Assembly (NCBI RefSeq): GCF_001433995.1
Contig: NZ_AZCX01000006.1
Location: 50,154 to 114,153 of the forward strand
Reading direction: 5' to 3'
DNA length: 64,000 nt
From: Secundilactobacillus kimchicus JCM 15530
GTDB taxonomy: Bacteria > Bacillota > Bacilli > Lactobacillales > Lactobacillaceae
Shown: piece after piece, positions 1 to 8,380 of the stretch
Position numbering within the stretch: position 1 is the stretch's first letter
Layout of the letters: each line of letters begins with the position of its first letter
Translations under genes and position numbers: made by a program
Notes under the pieces: generated by a model
The model's input: the letters and a program-made list of their open reading frames with translations, nothing else
What the model was told of the DNA's origin: nothing
Databases searched by the model: none

Positions 1-1
1 T

Positions 2-382
2 TCAGCCAATATTTCGGAAAGTATTCGGTCAGCGTACCACTCAGTCAATTATCAGCAGTATGAGGCTGCTGTGACTGTTGGAATGAAACCGACTCGTGCT
101 ATGACCAGAATTGTTATTCCACAACTCATTACCAATCTCATCCCAAATTTCTCAAATTTGTTTTTGGACTTAATCAAGGACACGGCAATTGTTTACAATA
201 TTGGGATTGTTGAAATTATGGCTAAAGCTAATATTCTGTCATCATTAGGGTTTAAGTACGTTGAGACATACCTAGATGCGCTGATTATTTACATCATTAT
301 TTGCTGGATTTTTGCAAAACTATTCCAGTTGTTGGAAGTTTTTTCTCGGAAACGCGTTTCGCACACGCAAGAATTTATTTAG
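2..382 (+). CDS. Amino-acid ABC transporter permease, 3' part
   Basis: C-terminal part of an inner-membrane permease for a polar amino-acid ABC importer; the gene begins before the window and the frame is open from base 2. The conserved EAA loop that contacts the ATPase is visible early (YEAAVTVGM, then IVIPQ), followed by hydrophobic segments (around LIPNFSNLFLDLI and IIYIIICWIFAKLF). It ends 15 bp before a solute-binding protein gene, so the two form one operon. The substrate cannot be read from this fragment. Confidence 0.85.
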   Translation, partial: SANISESIRSAYHSVNYQQYEAAVTVGMKPTRAMTRIVIPQLITNLIPNFSNLFLDLIKDTAIVYNIGIVEIMAKANILSSLGFKYVETYLDALIIYIIICWIFAKLFQLLEVFSRKRVSHTQEFI

Positions 383-397
383 AAGGGGTTTAACAAA

Positions 398-1261
398 TTG
401 AAATCAAGAAATCGAGTTATCTTATATGTGATTATAGCTATTGTGGTAATCGGGTTTATCTCGGTAGGAGCGCTGCATAACTCAGCCAAATCTAGCTCTA
501 GTGTGACGACAGTTAGTGTCGCTGCACCAGATAATAACCGTCCGTACACCTATCCGAATAACGGGAAAATTGGGGGATATTATGGGGCGTTGTTAGGACG
601 TATAGACAAGGACCTGAAGCAGTACAAATTTGAACAAACGACAACCGCACAAAACTCGGTTTTTGTTGGTTTGCAATCAGGTAAATACGACCTAGCCGTT
701 TCAAACTGGTGGTATTCAAAGGAACGTTTTAACACGTATCTGCACTCAACTTCAAACGGGTTGGACGATCTTCGCCTGATTACCAAAAAGGGTGGGAAAT
801 CGGCTAATTCTCTTAAGGATGTTGCAACTAAGAAATTGTCATTAGCACCAATTTCGACCGATGATGCGCGTTATGCGTTTATTCAAGATTACAATGCCAA
901 GAACCCAGATTATAAAATTGATTTAAAGGGGATTGGCGATCAGTCTGCTGGTGATGCATTGAAGCAAGTTTCCAACGGTCAGTATGATGTTGCAATCTAT
1001 CCTTACGCGGCCTACAAGCCTGTTGGCGACACTAGTGAAGGCAAGAAACTTCAGATTTCTAAGTCCATTGGTCTTGAGAACAGCTACTTCTTGTTGAACA
1101 AAAATGACAAGAACGAAAAACTACTCAAGGCACTGAACAAAGAATTAAAGAAACTCAAAGATAACGGGTATCTCGAAAAAATTACGAAGCAGTATCTTTA
1201 CGAAAATACGTTTAAACTGCCAGACGCTGACACAACGTTTAACGCCGATCCAACGAAGTGA
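398..1261 (+). CDS. Amino-acid ABC transporter substrate-binding protein, membrane-anchored
   Basis: Family-3 extracellular solute-binding protein of 287 residues, expected to capture an amino acid for the permease encoded just upstream. TTG start, supported by AGAAGGGG 8 bp upstream. The N-terminus is one hydrophobic helix (residues about 7-26) followed by a Ser-rich linker. There is no lipobox cysteine, so it is probably held by an uncleaved helix or released by signal peptidase I rather than lipidated. The remainder has the usual two-lobe pattern (SGKYDLAVSNWWYSKER; NGQYDVAIYPYAAYK). It is followed after 33 bp by the UroD/MtaA-like gene in the same direction. Substrate unknown. Confidence 0.85.
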   Translation: MKSRNRVILYVIIAIVVIGFISVGALHNSAKSSSSVTTVSVAAPDNNRPYTYPNNGKIGGYYGALLGRIDKDLKQYKFEQTTTAQNSVFVGLQSGKYDLAVSNWWYSKERFNTYLHSTSNGLDDLRLITKKGGKSANSLKDVATKKLSLAPISTDDARYAFIQDYNAKNPDYKIDLKGIGDQSAGDALKQVSNGQYDVAIYPYAAYKPVGDTSEGKKLQISKSIGLENSYFLLNKNDKNEKLLKALNKELKKLKDNGYLEKITKQYLYENTFKLPDADTTFNADPTK

Positions 1262-1294
1262 AAAAGGTCAGGAAGGTTTTTATAGGAGGATGTC

Positions 1295-2314
1295 ATGAAT
1301 AAATTAGAAGTACTTAAGGCGTTTCAAAATCAGGATGAATCACAAATCCCATTTTCAGTTTGGCACCATTTCACACCAAATGAACATGTGGAGGCGACTG
1401 CAACTAATGGGATGTACAGTGCAGATTTAAATAAAGAATCAGAATTTGTAGATGCGGTACATCCAGACTTTATCAAGTTGATGAATGACGGTTACTTCAC
1501 ATATCAACTCAATAATGTGGACAACCCAAGAGATTTAAGATCTTTGGCTAAAATTACGCCAATTGCGGAAGATGATGTATGGCTGAAGGAGCAATCTAGT
1601 TTAATCTCAGCGCAGATTAAAAGTATAAACAGTCGTACGGTCATATTGAGCAATGTTTTCTCAGCGGTGACGTTATTCAAGTGGAAATTGGTGGCGGATA
1701 CCCCTGAAACTGACTTATCTCAAGGCGATGTCATTTTTGCGGACCTTTACATTGAAGATCCGGAAACCGTTAAAAAAGCTTTACGCGTGATTAATAGTGA
1801 TATTAAGAAGCAAATTGCCGCGCAACACAGTTCAGGAATTGACGGCGTACTGTTCAGTACTCAGGAAATTCAGGATGACAGAATTGGTCAAGAATTCTTT
1901 GAGACCGTTCAAAAGAAGCTTGATGGTGAGTTAATTGCTGAGATCAATGCGCAAGATGAAATTGGAATTCTCCATGTTTGTGGATTTGGTGAAGCAACCA
2001 ATCATCTTCCTTGGTTTGTTGACTATGACCTACCAGTAGTTAACTGGGCAACGCAAATTGATGGTTACACTTTGGGTGAGGGCAAGAGATTATTTAAGAA
2101 TAAGGCTGTTTTTGGCGGATTGGGGATTACTAAGAATGATATCTTGTACAAGGGGACAAAAAAGGAAATTCAATCTGAAGTTCGCCGTCTTATTAATGAA
2201 GCGGGTACTAAAGGCGTTATTATTGGTGCTGATTGCACGGTTCAACGTGATACGCCAGTTGATCACATTCGATGGGCAACAGAGGCAGCACATGACTATA
2301 GCAATATAAATTGA
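1295..2314 (+). CDS. UroD/MtaA-superfamily methyltransferase-like protein
   Basis: 339-residue protein of the uroporphyrinogen decarboxylase superfamily (TIM barrel). Start supported by AGGAGG 6 bp upstream. It carries H227-x-C229 (LHVCGF) and a late cysteine C314 (IIGADCTV). This is the HxC...C zinc-ligand pattern of MtaA/CmuA-type methyl-thiol methyltransferases, whereas haem-pathway UroD lacks it. No other haem gene is nearby. Its place as last gene of an amino-acid ABC transporter operon suggests processing of the imported compound, for example methyl transfer from a methylated amino acid to a thiol; that is inference. Alternative: a UroD paralogue of unknown activity. Confidence 0.7.
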   Translation: MNKLEVLKAFQNQDESQIPFSVWHHFTPNEHVEATATNGMYSADLNKESEFVDAVHPDFIKLMNDGYFTYQLNNVDNPRDLRSLAKITPIAEDDVWLKEQSSLISAQIKSINSRTVILSNVFSAVTLFKWKLVADTPETDLSQGDVIFADLYIEDPETVKKALRVINSDIKKQIAAQHSSGIDGVLFSTQEIQDDRIGQEFFETVQKKLDGELIAEINAQDEIGILHVCGFGEATNHLPWFVDYDLPVVNWATQIDGYTLGEGKRLFKNKAVFGGLGITKNDILYKGTKKEIQSEVRRLINEAGTKGVIIGADCTVQRDTPVDHIRWATEAAHDYSNIN

Positions 2315-2430
2315 CAAAGAGTGACGTTGAGTTTACACGACGACTACTGCCTTGTGGTTTTGAAAGTTGAGATAATTTAAAAAGATTGGTCAGATAGTTG
2401 CTGTAGTTAGCTCATAATCAGTAATCAGGC

Positions 2431-2465
2431 GGTGAAATTCCACCAAGTTCACCCCCCCTTTTTGG
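2431..2465 (+). terminator. Possible weak terminator
   Basis: GGTGAA (2431) pairs with TTCACC (2448) and is followed by a C-run and five T, in the gap after the methyltransferase-like gene. The stem is short, so efficiency is doubtful. Confidence 0.3.
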
Positions 2466-2470
2466 TTGGT

Positions 2471-2483
2471 GTTACAATGTAAC
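2471..2483 (+). promoter_or_regulatory. Operator-like dyad over the -10 of the isochorismatase gene
   Basis: GTTACAATGTAAC is a perfect 13-bp palindrome that contains a -10-like TACAAT (2473-2478), 32 bp before the start codon. A repressor bound here would block the promoter. No cognate regulator is adjacent; no good -35 is visible. Confidence 0.35.
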
Positions 2484-2510
2484 CAACTATAAATTTTGGA
2501 GGTCCTTTCA

Positions 2511-3014
2511 ATGCAATATAACCGCGCCTTAATGGTCATTGATATGCAAAACGCAGTAACACCACTCTACCAGGCCGAATCGGTATTAGCATTGATTAAT
2601 CAACGAATTGCCGCTTATCGAGAGAACAATCAGCCCGTTGTCTTCGTCCAACACGAGGAGGCTGGTATGGTGTACCAGAGTGAGGGGTGGCAACTCGTTT
2701 CGGGGTTAGACGCCTTACCGAGCGATTTTTACGTCCGCAAAACGTATCCGGATGCATTCTTAAAGACCAACTTAGCAGCCCTATTAGATCAGTTGGGGGT
2801 TACCGAACTAGAAATCTGTGGGGCTGAAATTCCGTTCTGCGTGGATACGACCATCCGGGTAGCTTTTCATGAAGGCTACGACCTTTTCATCACGCGTGGT
2901 GCCGTTTCAATGACCCCAATGGGAAAGATTGCGGTTCCAGACCTCATTAACCATTACCAAACGGTCTGGGACGGTCGGTTTGTCACTTTCTTAGAAGCCA
3001 AATCAACTGAATAA
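2511..3014 (+). CDS. Isochorismatase-family cysteine hydrolase
   Basis: 167-residue cytosolic hydrolase. The family's catalytic triad is visible: D11 (VIDMQ), K77 (RKTYPDAF) and C110 (EIPFCVDTT). ATG at 2511 is preferred over an upstream TTG because GGAGG lies 8 bp ahead of it. Single-gene unit with its own promoter region and a hairpin downstream. The family hydrolyses small amides (nicotinamide, carbamates) or vinyl ethers; the true substrate is not evident. Confidence 0.85.
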   Translation: MQYNRALMVIDMQNAVTPLYQAESVLALINQRIAAYRENNQPVVFVQHEEAGMVYQSEGWQLVSGLDALPSDFYVRKTYPDAFLKTNLAALLDQLGVTELEICGAEIPFCVDTTIRVAFHEGYDLFITRGAVSMTPMGKIAVPDLINHYQTVWDGRFVTFLEAKSTE

Positions 3015-3018
3015 GGGC

Positions 3019-3067
3019 CTGACAATTCGCTTAACCGTGTGCTATAGTTAAGCGGATTTTGTTTTTT
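3019..3067 (+). promoter_or_regulatory. Promoter with overlapping 8-bp inverted repeat / possible terminator
   Basis: CTGACA (3019-3024), 18-bp spacer and TATAGT (3043-3048) form a promoter for the permease gene. CGCTTAAC (3028-3035) and GTTAAGCG (3047-3054) form a perfect inverted repeat across spacer and -10, followed by a T-rich run. The same dyad may end the preceding transcript or act as operator. Confidence 0.5.
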
Positions 3068-3103
3068 CGCAGACAACTAATTTGGATGACACGAGGCATA
3101 GTT

Positions 3104-4507
3104 ATGAAGGATATCAAGAACACGCCGAAGCTATCGCGTTCCATGACGGCTGGGCAAATGGAAATGATTTCGTTGGGCGGGGCCATCGGGGTCGGATTAT
3201 TTATGGGATCAACGTCAACGATTAAGTGGACGGGACCCTCAGTTATTTTGGCTTACACGTTCGTGGGCCTGATTTTGTACATTGTCATGCGAGCATTAGG
3301 TGAAATGATTTACGTCAATCCCGGTACGGGGTCTTTTGCGGATTACGCAACCGAGTATGTGCACCCCTTGGCTGGGTACCTGGCGAAGTGGGCCAACGTT
3401 TTTGAGTACATCGTGGTCGGAATGTCGGAAGTCGTGGCCGCAACCGAGTACCTGAAATATTGGTGGCCGCACATTAACGCCTTTACGGTGGGCCTCATTA
3501 TTATTGCGTTTCTCGTAGCGGCTAACCTAGCGAGTGCAAAAGCGTATGGCTCATTGGAATTTTGGTTTGCGATGATTAAGGTGGTCACCATTGTCATGAT
3601 GATCATTTTAGGCTTTTTGGTCATTTTCTTTGGTCTTGGAAACGGTGGTCACCCCACCGGATTCAGTAACCTGTGGGCGCACGGCGGTTTCTTTACTGGT
3701 GGTGTGACGGGTTTCTTCTTTTCCATGTCAATTATCGTGGGCTCTTACCAGGGAATCGAACTGCTGGGGATCTCGGCCGGAGAAGTGGCCAACCCGCAAC
3801 AGGCCATTATCAAGTCTGTGAAATCCGTGCTCTTTCGTATTTTGATTTTTTATGTAGGCGCCATTTTTGTGATTGTGACCATTTATCCGTGGAATCAGTT
3901 GAGTGCCATTGGGTCACCGTTCGTGTCCACATTTGCTAAAGTGGGCATTACAGCGGCCGCTTCAATTATCAACTTTGTAGTCTTGACAGCCGCACTTTCA
4001 GGGGCCAATTCGGGAATTTATTCTTCCAGTCGGATGTTGTTTAAACTATCGCATGAAGGTGATGCGCCGAAGGTGTTTGGCCGAATTTCTAAGCGGATTG
4101 TTCCCGATGCTGCAATTATGGGGATTTCCGGCGGCATTTTGCTCGGCTTTATCTTGGATATGCTATTTTCTATCTATAATAAATCTACTGCTAACCTTTT
4201 CGTTGTCGTATTTAGTTCTTCCGTTTTACCCGGTATGGTACCGTGGTTTGTTATCTTATTGGCCGAGCTTCGGTTCCGCCAGAACAATCCGCAGGTGATG
4301 ACGGCCCATCCCTTCAAACTGCCGCTCTACCCGGTTTCCAACTATTTTGCGATTGCGATGTTGCTCGTCATTGTGGCGTTCATGTTCATCAATCCAGATA
4401 CCCGGGTCTCTGTCACAGCTGGGGCGCTGGTGTTGGTGTTGGCGACACTATTTTACATGGTGAGACACCGGCGAAAAAAGGGTAAACATAGTCAAAAAAC
4501 GGACTGA
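3104..4507 (+). CDS. APC-superfamily amino-acid permease (AAT type)
   Basis: 467-residue membrane transporter with about twelve hydrophobic segments; expected to import an amino acid with protons. The N-terminal region (MEMISLGGAIGVGLFMGS) and the PGTGSFADYA segment are typical of the AAT family that includes CycA, AroP and LysP-like carriers. ATG at 3104 follows GAGG at 7 bp; the frame is open further upstream but lacks a better site. The stop codon lies inside the bidirectional terminator shared with the converging MerR relic. Substrate undetermined. Confidence 0.85.
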   Translation: MKDIKNTPKLSRSMTAGQMEMISLGGAIGVGLFMGSTSTIKWTGPSVILAYTFVGLILYIVMRALGEMIYVNPGTGSFADYATEYVHPLAGYLAKWANVFEYIVVGMSEVVAATEYLKYWWPHINAFTVGLIIIAFLVAANLASAKAYGSLEFWFAMIKVVTIVMMIILGFLVIFFGLGNGGHPTGFSNLWAHGGFFTGGVTGFFFSMSIIVGSYQGIELLGISAGEVANPQQAIIKSVKSVLFRILIFYVGAIFVIVTIYPWNQLSAIGSPFVSTFAKVGITAAASIINFVVLTAALSGANSGIYSSSRMLFKLSHEGDAPKVFGRISKRIVPDAAIMGISGGILLGFILDMLFSIYNKSTANLFVVVFSSSVLPGMVPWFVILLAELRFRQNNPQVMTAHPFKLPLYPVSNYFAIAMLLVIVAFMFINPDTRVSVTAGALVLVLATLFYMVRHRRKKGKHSQKTD

Positions 4508-4525
4508 TTTTTCAGTCCGTTTTTT
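4494..4525. terminator. Bidirectional terminator
   Basis: Perfect 14-bp stem (AAAAAACGGACTGA, T4 loop, complement) with T-runs on both strands. Stop codons of both converging genes lie within the stem. Confidence 0.85.
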
Positions 4526-4980
4526 CCGTTTCAGTGGTCGCGACGTATTGGGCTCGCCACTTAGGGTCCACGATGTGGGTGCCAGGGATCCAGAAAACAG
4601 CTTCGGTTCCAGCGTCTTTGGCGTGCTCATAGTACCATTTTTTCCAGCGTAGGAAGGCCAGGTTAGCCTGCAAGACGGCGATTTTCTGTTCTAAGAGGGT
4701 CTCTTGCTCAACCATAAAGTCAAACCGATTGGGTAGGGTGGCATCGCCCATCATGCACCAGTCCATGGTCCATGAACTTTCGGATGGCCTTAAGCGGAAT
4801 GGCTGAGCGTTTCAAGCAGTCGATGACCTCCAAGTAACCGAGGTCGTCATCGGTGAAAACGCGTTGTCCTGCACCGTTGCGCTTAACGAAGGGTAGCAGT
4901 CCTGAATCATCGTAGTACCGAAGTGTGGCGACGGTGACGTTGTATTTTGCTGCAATTTCGCTGATTGAATAAGTTTTCAT
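4512..4980 (-). pseudogene. MerR-family regulator, frameshifted by a 7-bp tandem duplication
   Basis: Reading from 4980, residues 1-72 encode a normal MerR helix-turn-helix and wing (MKTYSISEIAAKYNVTVATL, LRYYDDSGLLPF). The frame then leaves the family pattern at FMDHG. The other frame resumes as MDWCMMGDATLPNRFDFMVE and continues a MerR coiled coil and C-terminal part to 4512. At the junction the plus strand reads GTCCATG twice in tandem (4761-4767, 4768-4774). Removing one copy restores one 154-residue protein, KFMDWCMMGD. The gene is divergent from an SDR oxidoreductase whose promoter keeps a MerR-type operator. Either a dead regulator or a reversible slipped-strand variant. Confidence 0.85.
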
Positions 4981-4989
4981 TTTTTCTCC

Positions 4990-5020
4990 TTGCCCTCAAG
5001 TATACTTGAGCTTGTATGAT
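4990..5020 (+). promoter_or_regulatory. MerR-type promoter with 16-bp palindrome
   Basis: TTGCCC (4990-4995), a long 19-bp spacer and TATGAT (5015-5020), with the palindrome CTCAAGTATACTTGAG (4995-5010) between the boxes. The 19-bp spacer and central dyad are the hallmark of MerR-activated promoters. It drives the SDR gene at 5055. Confidence 0.8.
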
Positions 5021-5054
5021 GATGACAGTTTAACAAAGAAGGCAGGAATTTAAA

Positions 5055-5786
5055 ATGAAAAATCATTTAATTGTGATCACTGGTGCGAGTTCTGGGTTTG
5101 GCGCCGAAATGGCGAAGACTTTTAATGCAGCTGGAAATCCCTTGTTGCTACTTGGACGACGACCTGAAAAGATTGAAGCCCTCCCCCTGAACTTTGAGAA
5201 CGTCATGGTTCGGTCGGTTGACGTGACGGATAAAGCTGCTTTTCAAGCTGCCATTGATGATGCCCAAGCGGCGTACGGTCCCGTTGACTTACTGGTCAAT
5301 AACGCTGGGGTCATGCTGTTGGGTAACGTCTTGAAGCAGGATCCGGCAGAGTGGCAAACGATGCTGGATACCAACGTGATGGGCGTCTTGAATGGGATGC
5401 AAATTGTGTTGCCTCAAATGACGGAACGACAGGGCGGAACAGTCATTAATATTTCATCGTTGGCGGGTAAGAAGACCTTCGTGAACCACGCTGCATACGT
5501 GGCCAGCAAGTTTGGCGTTCACGGGCTAAGTGAGACGGTCCGGGAAGAAGTTTCTCGTCATAACGTCCGGGTAGCGATGGTGGCGCCTGGTGCGGCTGAA
5601 ACGGAACTGTTGACGCATGTCACAGATGATGGTGCGTTAAAGGACTATGGGGCATGGAAGCAGACCATGGGCGGTTTGACGCTTGACCCCAAGCACGTCG
5701 CCGAAGCAGTCGCGTTTATTTATAACATGCCACAAGAGGTGAACGTCCGCGAAATCGACATTGCCGCAACGCGGCAGGATAGCTAA
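5055..5786 (+). CDS. Short-chain dehydrogenase/reductase
   Basis: 243-residue classical SDR. The Rossmann glycine motif TGASSGFG is at 9-16, NNAG at 82-85, catalytic S135 and Y148-x3-K152 (YVASK), so an active NAD(P)H oxidoreductase is expected. Start supported by AGGCAGG 8 bp upstream. Transcribed from the MerR-type promoter and divergent from the broken MerR gene, so its natural inducer control is probably lost. Substrate unknown. Confidence 0.9.
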   Translation: MKNHLIVITGASSGFGAEMAKTFNAAGNPLLLLGRRPEKIEALPLNFENVMVRSVDVTDKAAFQAAIDDAQAAYGPVDLLVNNAGVMLLGNVLKQDPAEWQTMLDTNVMGVLNGMQIVLPQMTERQGGTVINISSLAGKKTFVNHAAYVASKFGVHGLSETVREEVSRHNVRVAMVAPGAAETELLTHVTDDGALKDYGAWKQTMGGLTLDPKHVAEAVAFIYNMPQEVNVREIDIAATRQDS

Positions 5787-5792
5787 TGAGAC

Positions 5793-5839
5793 AAAAAGCC
5801 TTATGATGATTGGTCACCCAGTCATCATAAGGCTTTTTT
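5793..5839 (+). terminator. Rho-independent terminator of the SDR gene
   Basis: AAGCCTTATGATGA pairs with TCATCATAAGGCTT around a 12-base loop, followed by a T-run; the A-run on the other side could serve the opposite strand. Confidence 0.8.
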
Positions 5840-5854
5840 GGATTATTGAGTGGG

Positions 5855-6031
5855 CTAGTGTGACCGAAATGCAGATAAAGTGGCCAAAAATAGAAAAGAA
5901 AAAATGGCAAACCCTAGAACCCCTAACACGATAAAAACAATGCTATCGGTAAGGTGGATAACGGCGACAAACCCAATGCACAGGAAGAGTGAGACTAGCA
6001 TGATGACCGCATTCAGGATACCTTTGAGCAA
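5855..6031 (-). CDS. Small two-helix membrane protein (58 aa)
   Basis: TTG start at 6031, directly abutting the arsC stop codon (TAG then TTG), with a strong GGAGGTGA about 6 bp upstream inside the end of arsC. The product is 58 residues with two hydrophobic stretches (about 5-27 and 31-51) and a short basic tail. I know no named family. Translational coupling to arsenate reductase suggests co-expression; an accessory role in arsenic or stress handling is only a guess. Confidence 0.65.
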   Translation of the reverse strand: MLKGILNAVIMLVSLFLCIGFVAVIHLTDSIVFIVLGVLGFAIFSFLFLATLSAFRSH

Positions 6032-6445
6032 CTAGCTCACCTCCGATTCAGCGAGTTCAGTGACCCGGGCCTTGATGGCGTCGCGAACCGTGCGAAAAGC
6101 ATCGAGAACTTCAGCTTCACTACCGGTGGCTTGCGCCGGGTCGAGCAGTGGCCAGTGTTGTTTTTGAACCCGAGCTGGTGTGACCGGGCAATGGTCGCGA
6201 GCGTCGCCACAGAGCGTCACAATAAGGTCGCTACTTTGGAGTGCCTTAGGATCTAGGACGGTCGACGTTTGGTCAGAAATATCGAAGCCAATCTCAGCCA
6301 TAACGCGAACCGCTATTGGGTTAAGGCCATCAGCTCGGATGCCCGCACTATGAATTTGCCAGTCGGCGGGTAATAGTCGCTTGGCGAAGCCCTCAGCCAT
6401 TTGACTGCGGCAGGAATTACCGGTACATAAAAAATCAAGTTTCAT
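6032..6445 (-). CDS. arsC: Thioredoxin-linked arsenate reductase / LMW phosphatase fold
   Basis: 137 residues. The P-loop CTGNSCRS begins at C7, with resolving cysteines at C79 and C86 (LCGDARDHC), giving the three-cysteine relay of the Staphylococcus pI258-type ArsC that reduces arsenate to arsenite and is recycled by thioredoxin. SAGI...GLNP...A is also typical. The gene heads a two-gene unit with the small membrane protein. No arsR or arsenite pump is adjacent. Confidence 0.9.
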   Translation of the reverse strand: MKLDFLCTGNSCRSQMAEGFAKRLLPADWQIHSAGIRADGLNPIAVRVMAEIGFDISDQTSTVLDPKALQSSDLIVTLCGDARDHCPVTPARVQKQHWPLLDPAQATGSEAEVLDAFRTVRDAIKARVTELAESEVS

Positions 6446-6580
6446 GGGTGGTTGCGCCCCTTTCCTTGTTTAAATCAAGTTTATATTTTTCTTATAGTAT
6501 ATAAAGAATGAATAAGAGCCGCGCCGAGCACCCGACCTTATGCTACGTTTAATACAGTTAAAACTCTGGGGGGAATTCAA

Positions 6581-7399
6581 ATGAAGCATCGGATAATTTG
6601 GGGCAGTATCGCCGTTCTCGGCATTATTGGCATTTTGGCAGGGGGTCGCGCTTTGTACGACGTCACAAGTCGACCTAACGCAGTGAGCGAGTTAATGACT
6701 CGTGTCGTGCCTAATCACGTCTATCAGACGTATCGCTACCCGTACCAACTTAAGATTACGGACCCTGAGGCCACTGTGTATTCGGCACCGGCCGGGACGT
6801 GGGGCGCTCGGGCACTTGGGACGGTCAAGACCTTAAACTTGGCGACCGCTATAGTGGGCCAAACGCGAAAGGATCTTAATGGTAATCGGACCCTCGGGTA
6901 CGTTCAATTTTCCCAACATGGGCGATCATACTGGATTAGTGTTCAAAAGACTCGTTACCGTGACTTGGCAGCTTTAAAGGGGACTAATCCGCAGGTGGAA
7001 GCGGCTGTTGCGGCCGGCTTATCGCTGATTGGCAAGGCTAAGTACGTCTATGGCGGCGGCCGTAATCTAACGGATATCCAACATCGACATTACGATTGTT
7101 CGTCGTTTGTCCGTCATTGTTACGCGCAAGCTGGCGTCGATATTGGACCACTGAGCGGGACCACGACTTACACTTTACTCAATCAGGGAACGGCGGTGCC
7201 TTTCAAAGCGATGCGACGCGGTGACCTACTATTTTTCAGTATTAAGCACGCGAATGATCACGTGGGGATGTACCTTGGCAACAACCTGTTTATCGAGGCG
7301 GTTCCAAGTACCGATACGCACGGTGTTGGCATTTCGACACTTAATCAGCCAGATTGGCGCCGGTATGTGAATGGGACTGTTCGTCGAATGGTGGCTTAG
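6581..7399 (+). CDS. NlpC/P60 peptidase with N-terminal membrane anchor
   Basis: 272 residues. A hydrophobic N-terminal helix (5-22) acts as anchor or signal. An SH3-like region lies around 55-125, and an NlpC/P60 domain from about 140 carries catalytic C173 (YDCSSF) and H227 (NDHVGMYLG). Such enzymes cut gamma-D-Glu-diaminoacid bonds in peptidoglycan stems. Start preceded by GGGGGG about 8 bp upstream. Monocistronic; outside-facing cell-wall function expected. Confidence 0.85.
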   Translation: MKHRIIWGSIAVLGIIGILAGGRALYDVTSRPNAVSELMTRVVPNHVYQTYRYPYQLKITDPEATVYSAPAGTWGARALGTVKTLNLATAIVGQTRKDLNGNRTLGYVQFSQHGRSYWISVQKTRYRDLAALKGTNPQVEAAVAAGLSLIGKAKYVYGGGRNLTDIQHRHYDCSSFVRHCYAQAGVDIGPLSGTTTYTLLNQGTAVPFKAMRRGDLLFFSIKHANDHVGMYLGNNLFIEAVPSTDTHGVGISTLNQPDWRRYVNGTVRRMVA

Positions 7400-7605
7400 C
7401 TAGGTGACGACTTGAATCGCTGGGTCAGCTTTTATTCGCTCGCCATCTCCGTTGATCGTAAAAGTGATCAGTCATTACGGGTGCGTTTTCAGGGTCATCT
7501 CACCGCCTCCGTTTTGGTCCAGTGTAACCTACCACGGGGGACAGCGCTAGCCCCATTTGTGTTTCTAAGATGAGATGCTAAAATGAACCCACGGAGGCGA
7601 TTCAA

Positions 7606-8286
7606 ATGCGAATTAGCGTGTTGCAACACACACCCAATGAGGGGCCGGGCATGATTCAAAAATGGTCTCAAGCACACGGGTACGACATGACCATTTACCA
7701 TCCATACTATAGCGGCCAGCTCCCGCAAGCGTCTGACGTGGACTTGCTGGTCATTCTGGGCGGACCGATGAGTCCTAATGATTCGTTGCCTTGGATTACG
7801 GCGGAACGGACCTTGATCGCCACCTTACTTGAACGGCATACGCCAATATTTGGGGCTTGCTTCGGCGCTCAGCAAATTGCGAAAACGTTGGGATATGCCG
7901 TCACTAAGGCGCCTGCCAAGGAAGTGGGCTGGGCGCCCGTTTATCGGCAATCCGACGTAATTTCCGGGTTACCCGAAACGGTGATGGCCCTGCACTGGCA
8001 CGAAGAAATGTTTGAAGTGCCAGCTGCGGCCACCTTACTTTTTTCAAGCGAGCACGTTCGACCCCAAGGATTCGTGATGGACCATCGGGTGGTTGGCCTT
8101 CAATTCCATATTGAACCGCTAGCGGATAACGTGCGTGAAATGGTCGCTAACGATGCGGCTTACGTGACTGGGTCGGTGCTAGACCAATCGCCGGCTGATA
8201 TCTTGCATCGACCGGTGCCCACAGCCAATGAAGCAGTGACGTATCGGTTGTTAGATTATATTTGTGAAGGGTCAAGGCAACCATGA
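7606..8286 (+). CDS. Class I glutamine amidotransferase-like protein
   Basis: 226 residues with a stand-alone GATase1 fold. Nucleophile C85 (GACFGAQ), H168 and E170 (QFHIEP) form the triad; the oxyanion strand is VILGGPMSP. It resembles YfeJ-like free-standing amidotransferases whose acceptor is unknown. Start supported by CACGGAGG 9 bp upstream. Not linked to a synthase domain, so glutamine or gamma-glutamyl hydrolysis is inferred only. Confidence 0.85.
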   Translation: MRISVLQHTPNEGPGMIQKWSQAHGYDMTIYHPYYSGQLPQASDVDLLVILGGPMSPNDSLPWITAERTLIATLLERHTPIFGACFGAQQIAKTLGYAVTKAPAKEVGWAPVYRQSDVISGLPETVMALHWHEEMFEVPAAATLLFSSEHVRPQGFVMDHRVVGLQFHIEPLADNVREMVANDAAYVTGSVLDQSPADILHRPVPTANEAVTYRLLDYICEGSRQP

Positions 8287-8306
8287 ACCAGAAAATAGTT
8301 AGTGTT

Positions 8307-8348
8307 AAAAAAGCGGCGGGCTCGAATTATCAGCCCGTCGCTTTTTTT
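8307..8348 (+). terminator. Terminator, usable on both strands
   Basis: AGCGGCGGGCT pairs with AGCCCGTCGCT (9-base loop), flanked by A6 and T7; lies between the converging amidotransferase and Rrf2 genes. Confidence 0.8.
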
Positions 8349-8380
8349 GTTAGTTGCGTTAAAAGCCGTCGTACAAACAG

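Noticed and set aside
1295..2314. Haem-pathway uroporphyrinogen decarboxylase (hemE).
   Set aside because: It carries the HxC...C metal ligands of methyltransferases, and no haem genes are adjacent.
2425..2465. GGCGGTGAAATTCCACC looked like the core of an FMN riboswitch.
   Set aside because: The other conserved FMN-aptamer blocks are missing in the surrounding sequence, and the downstream gene is not riboflavin related.
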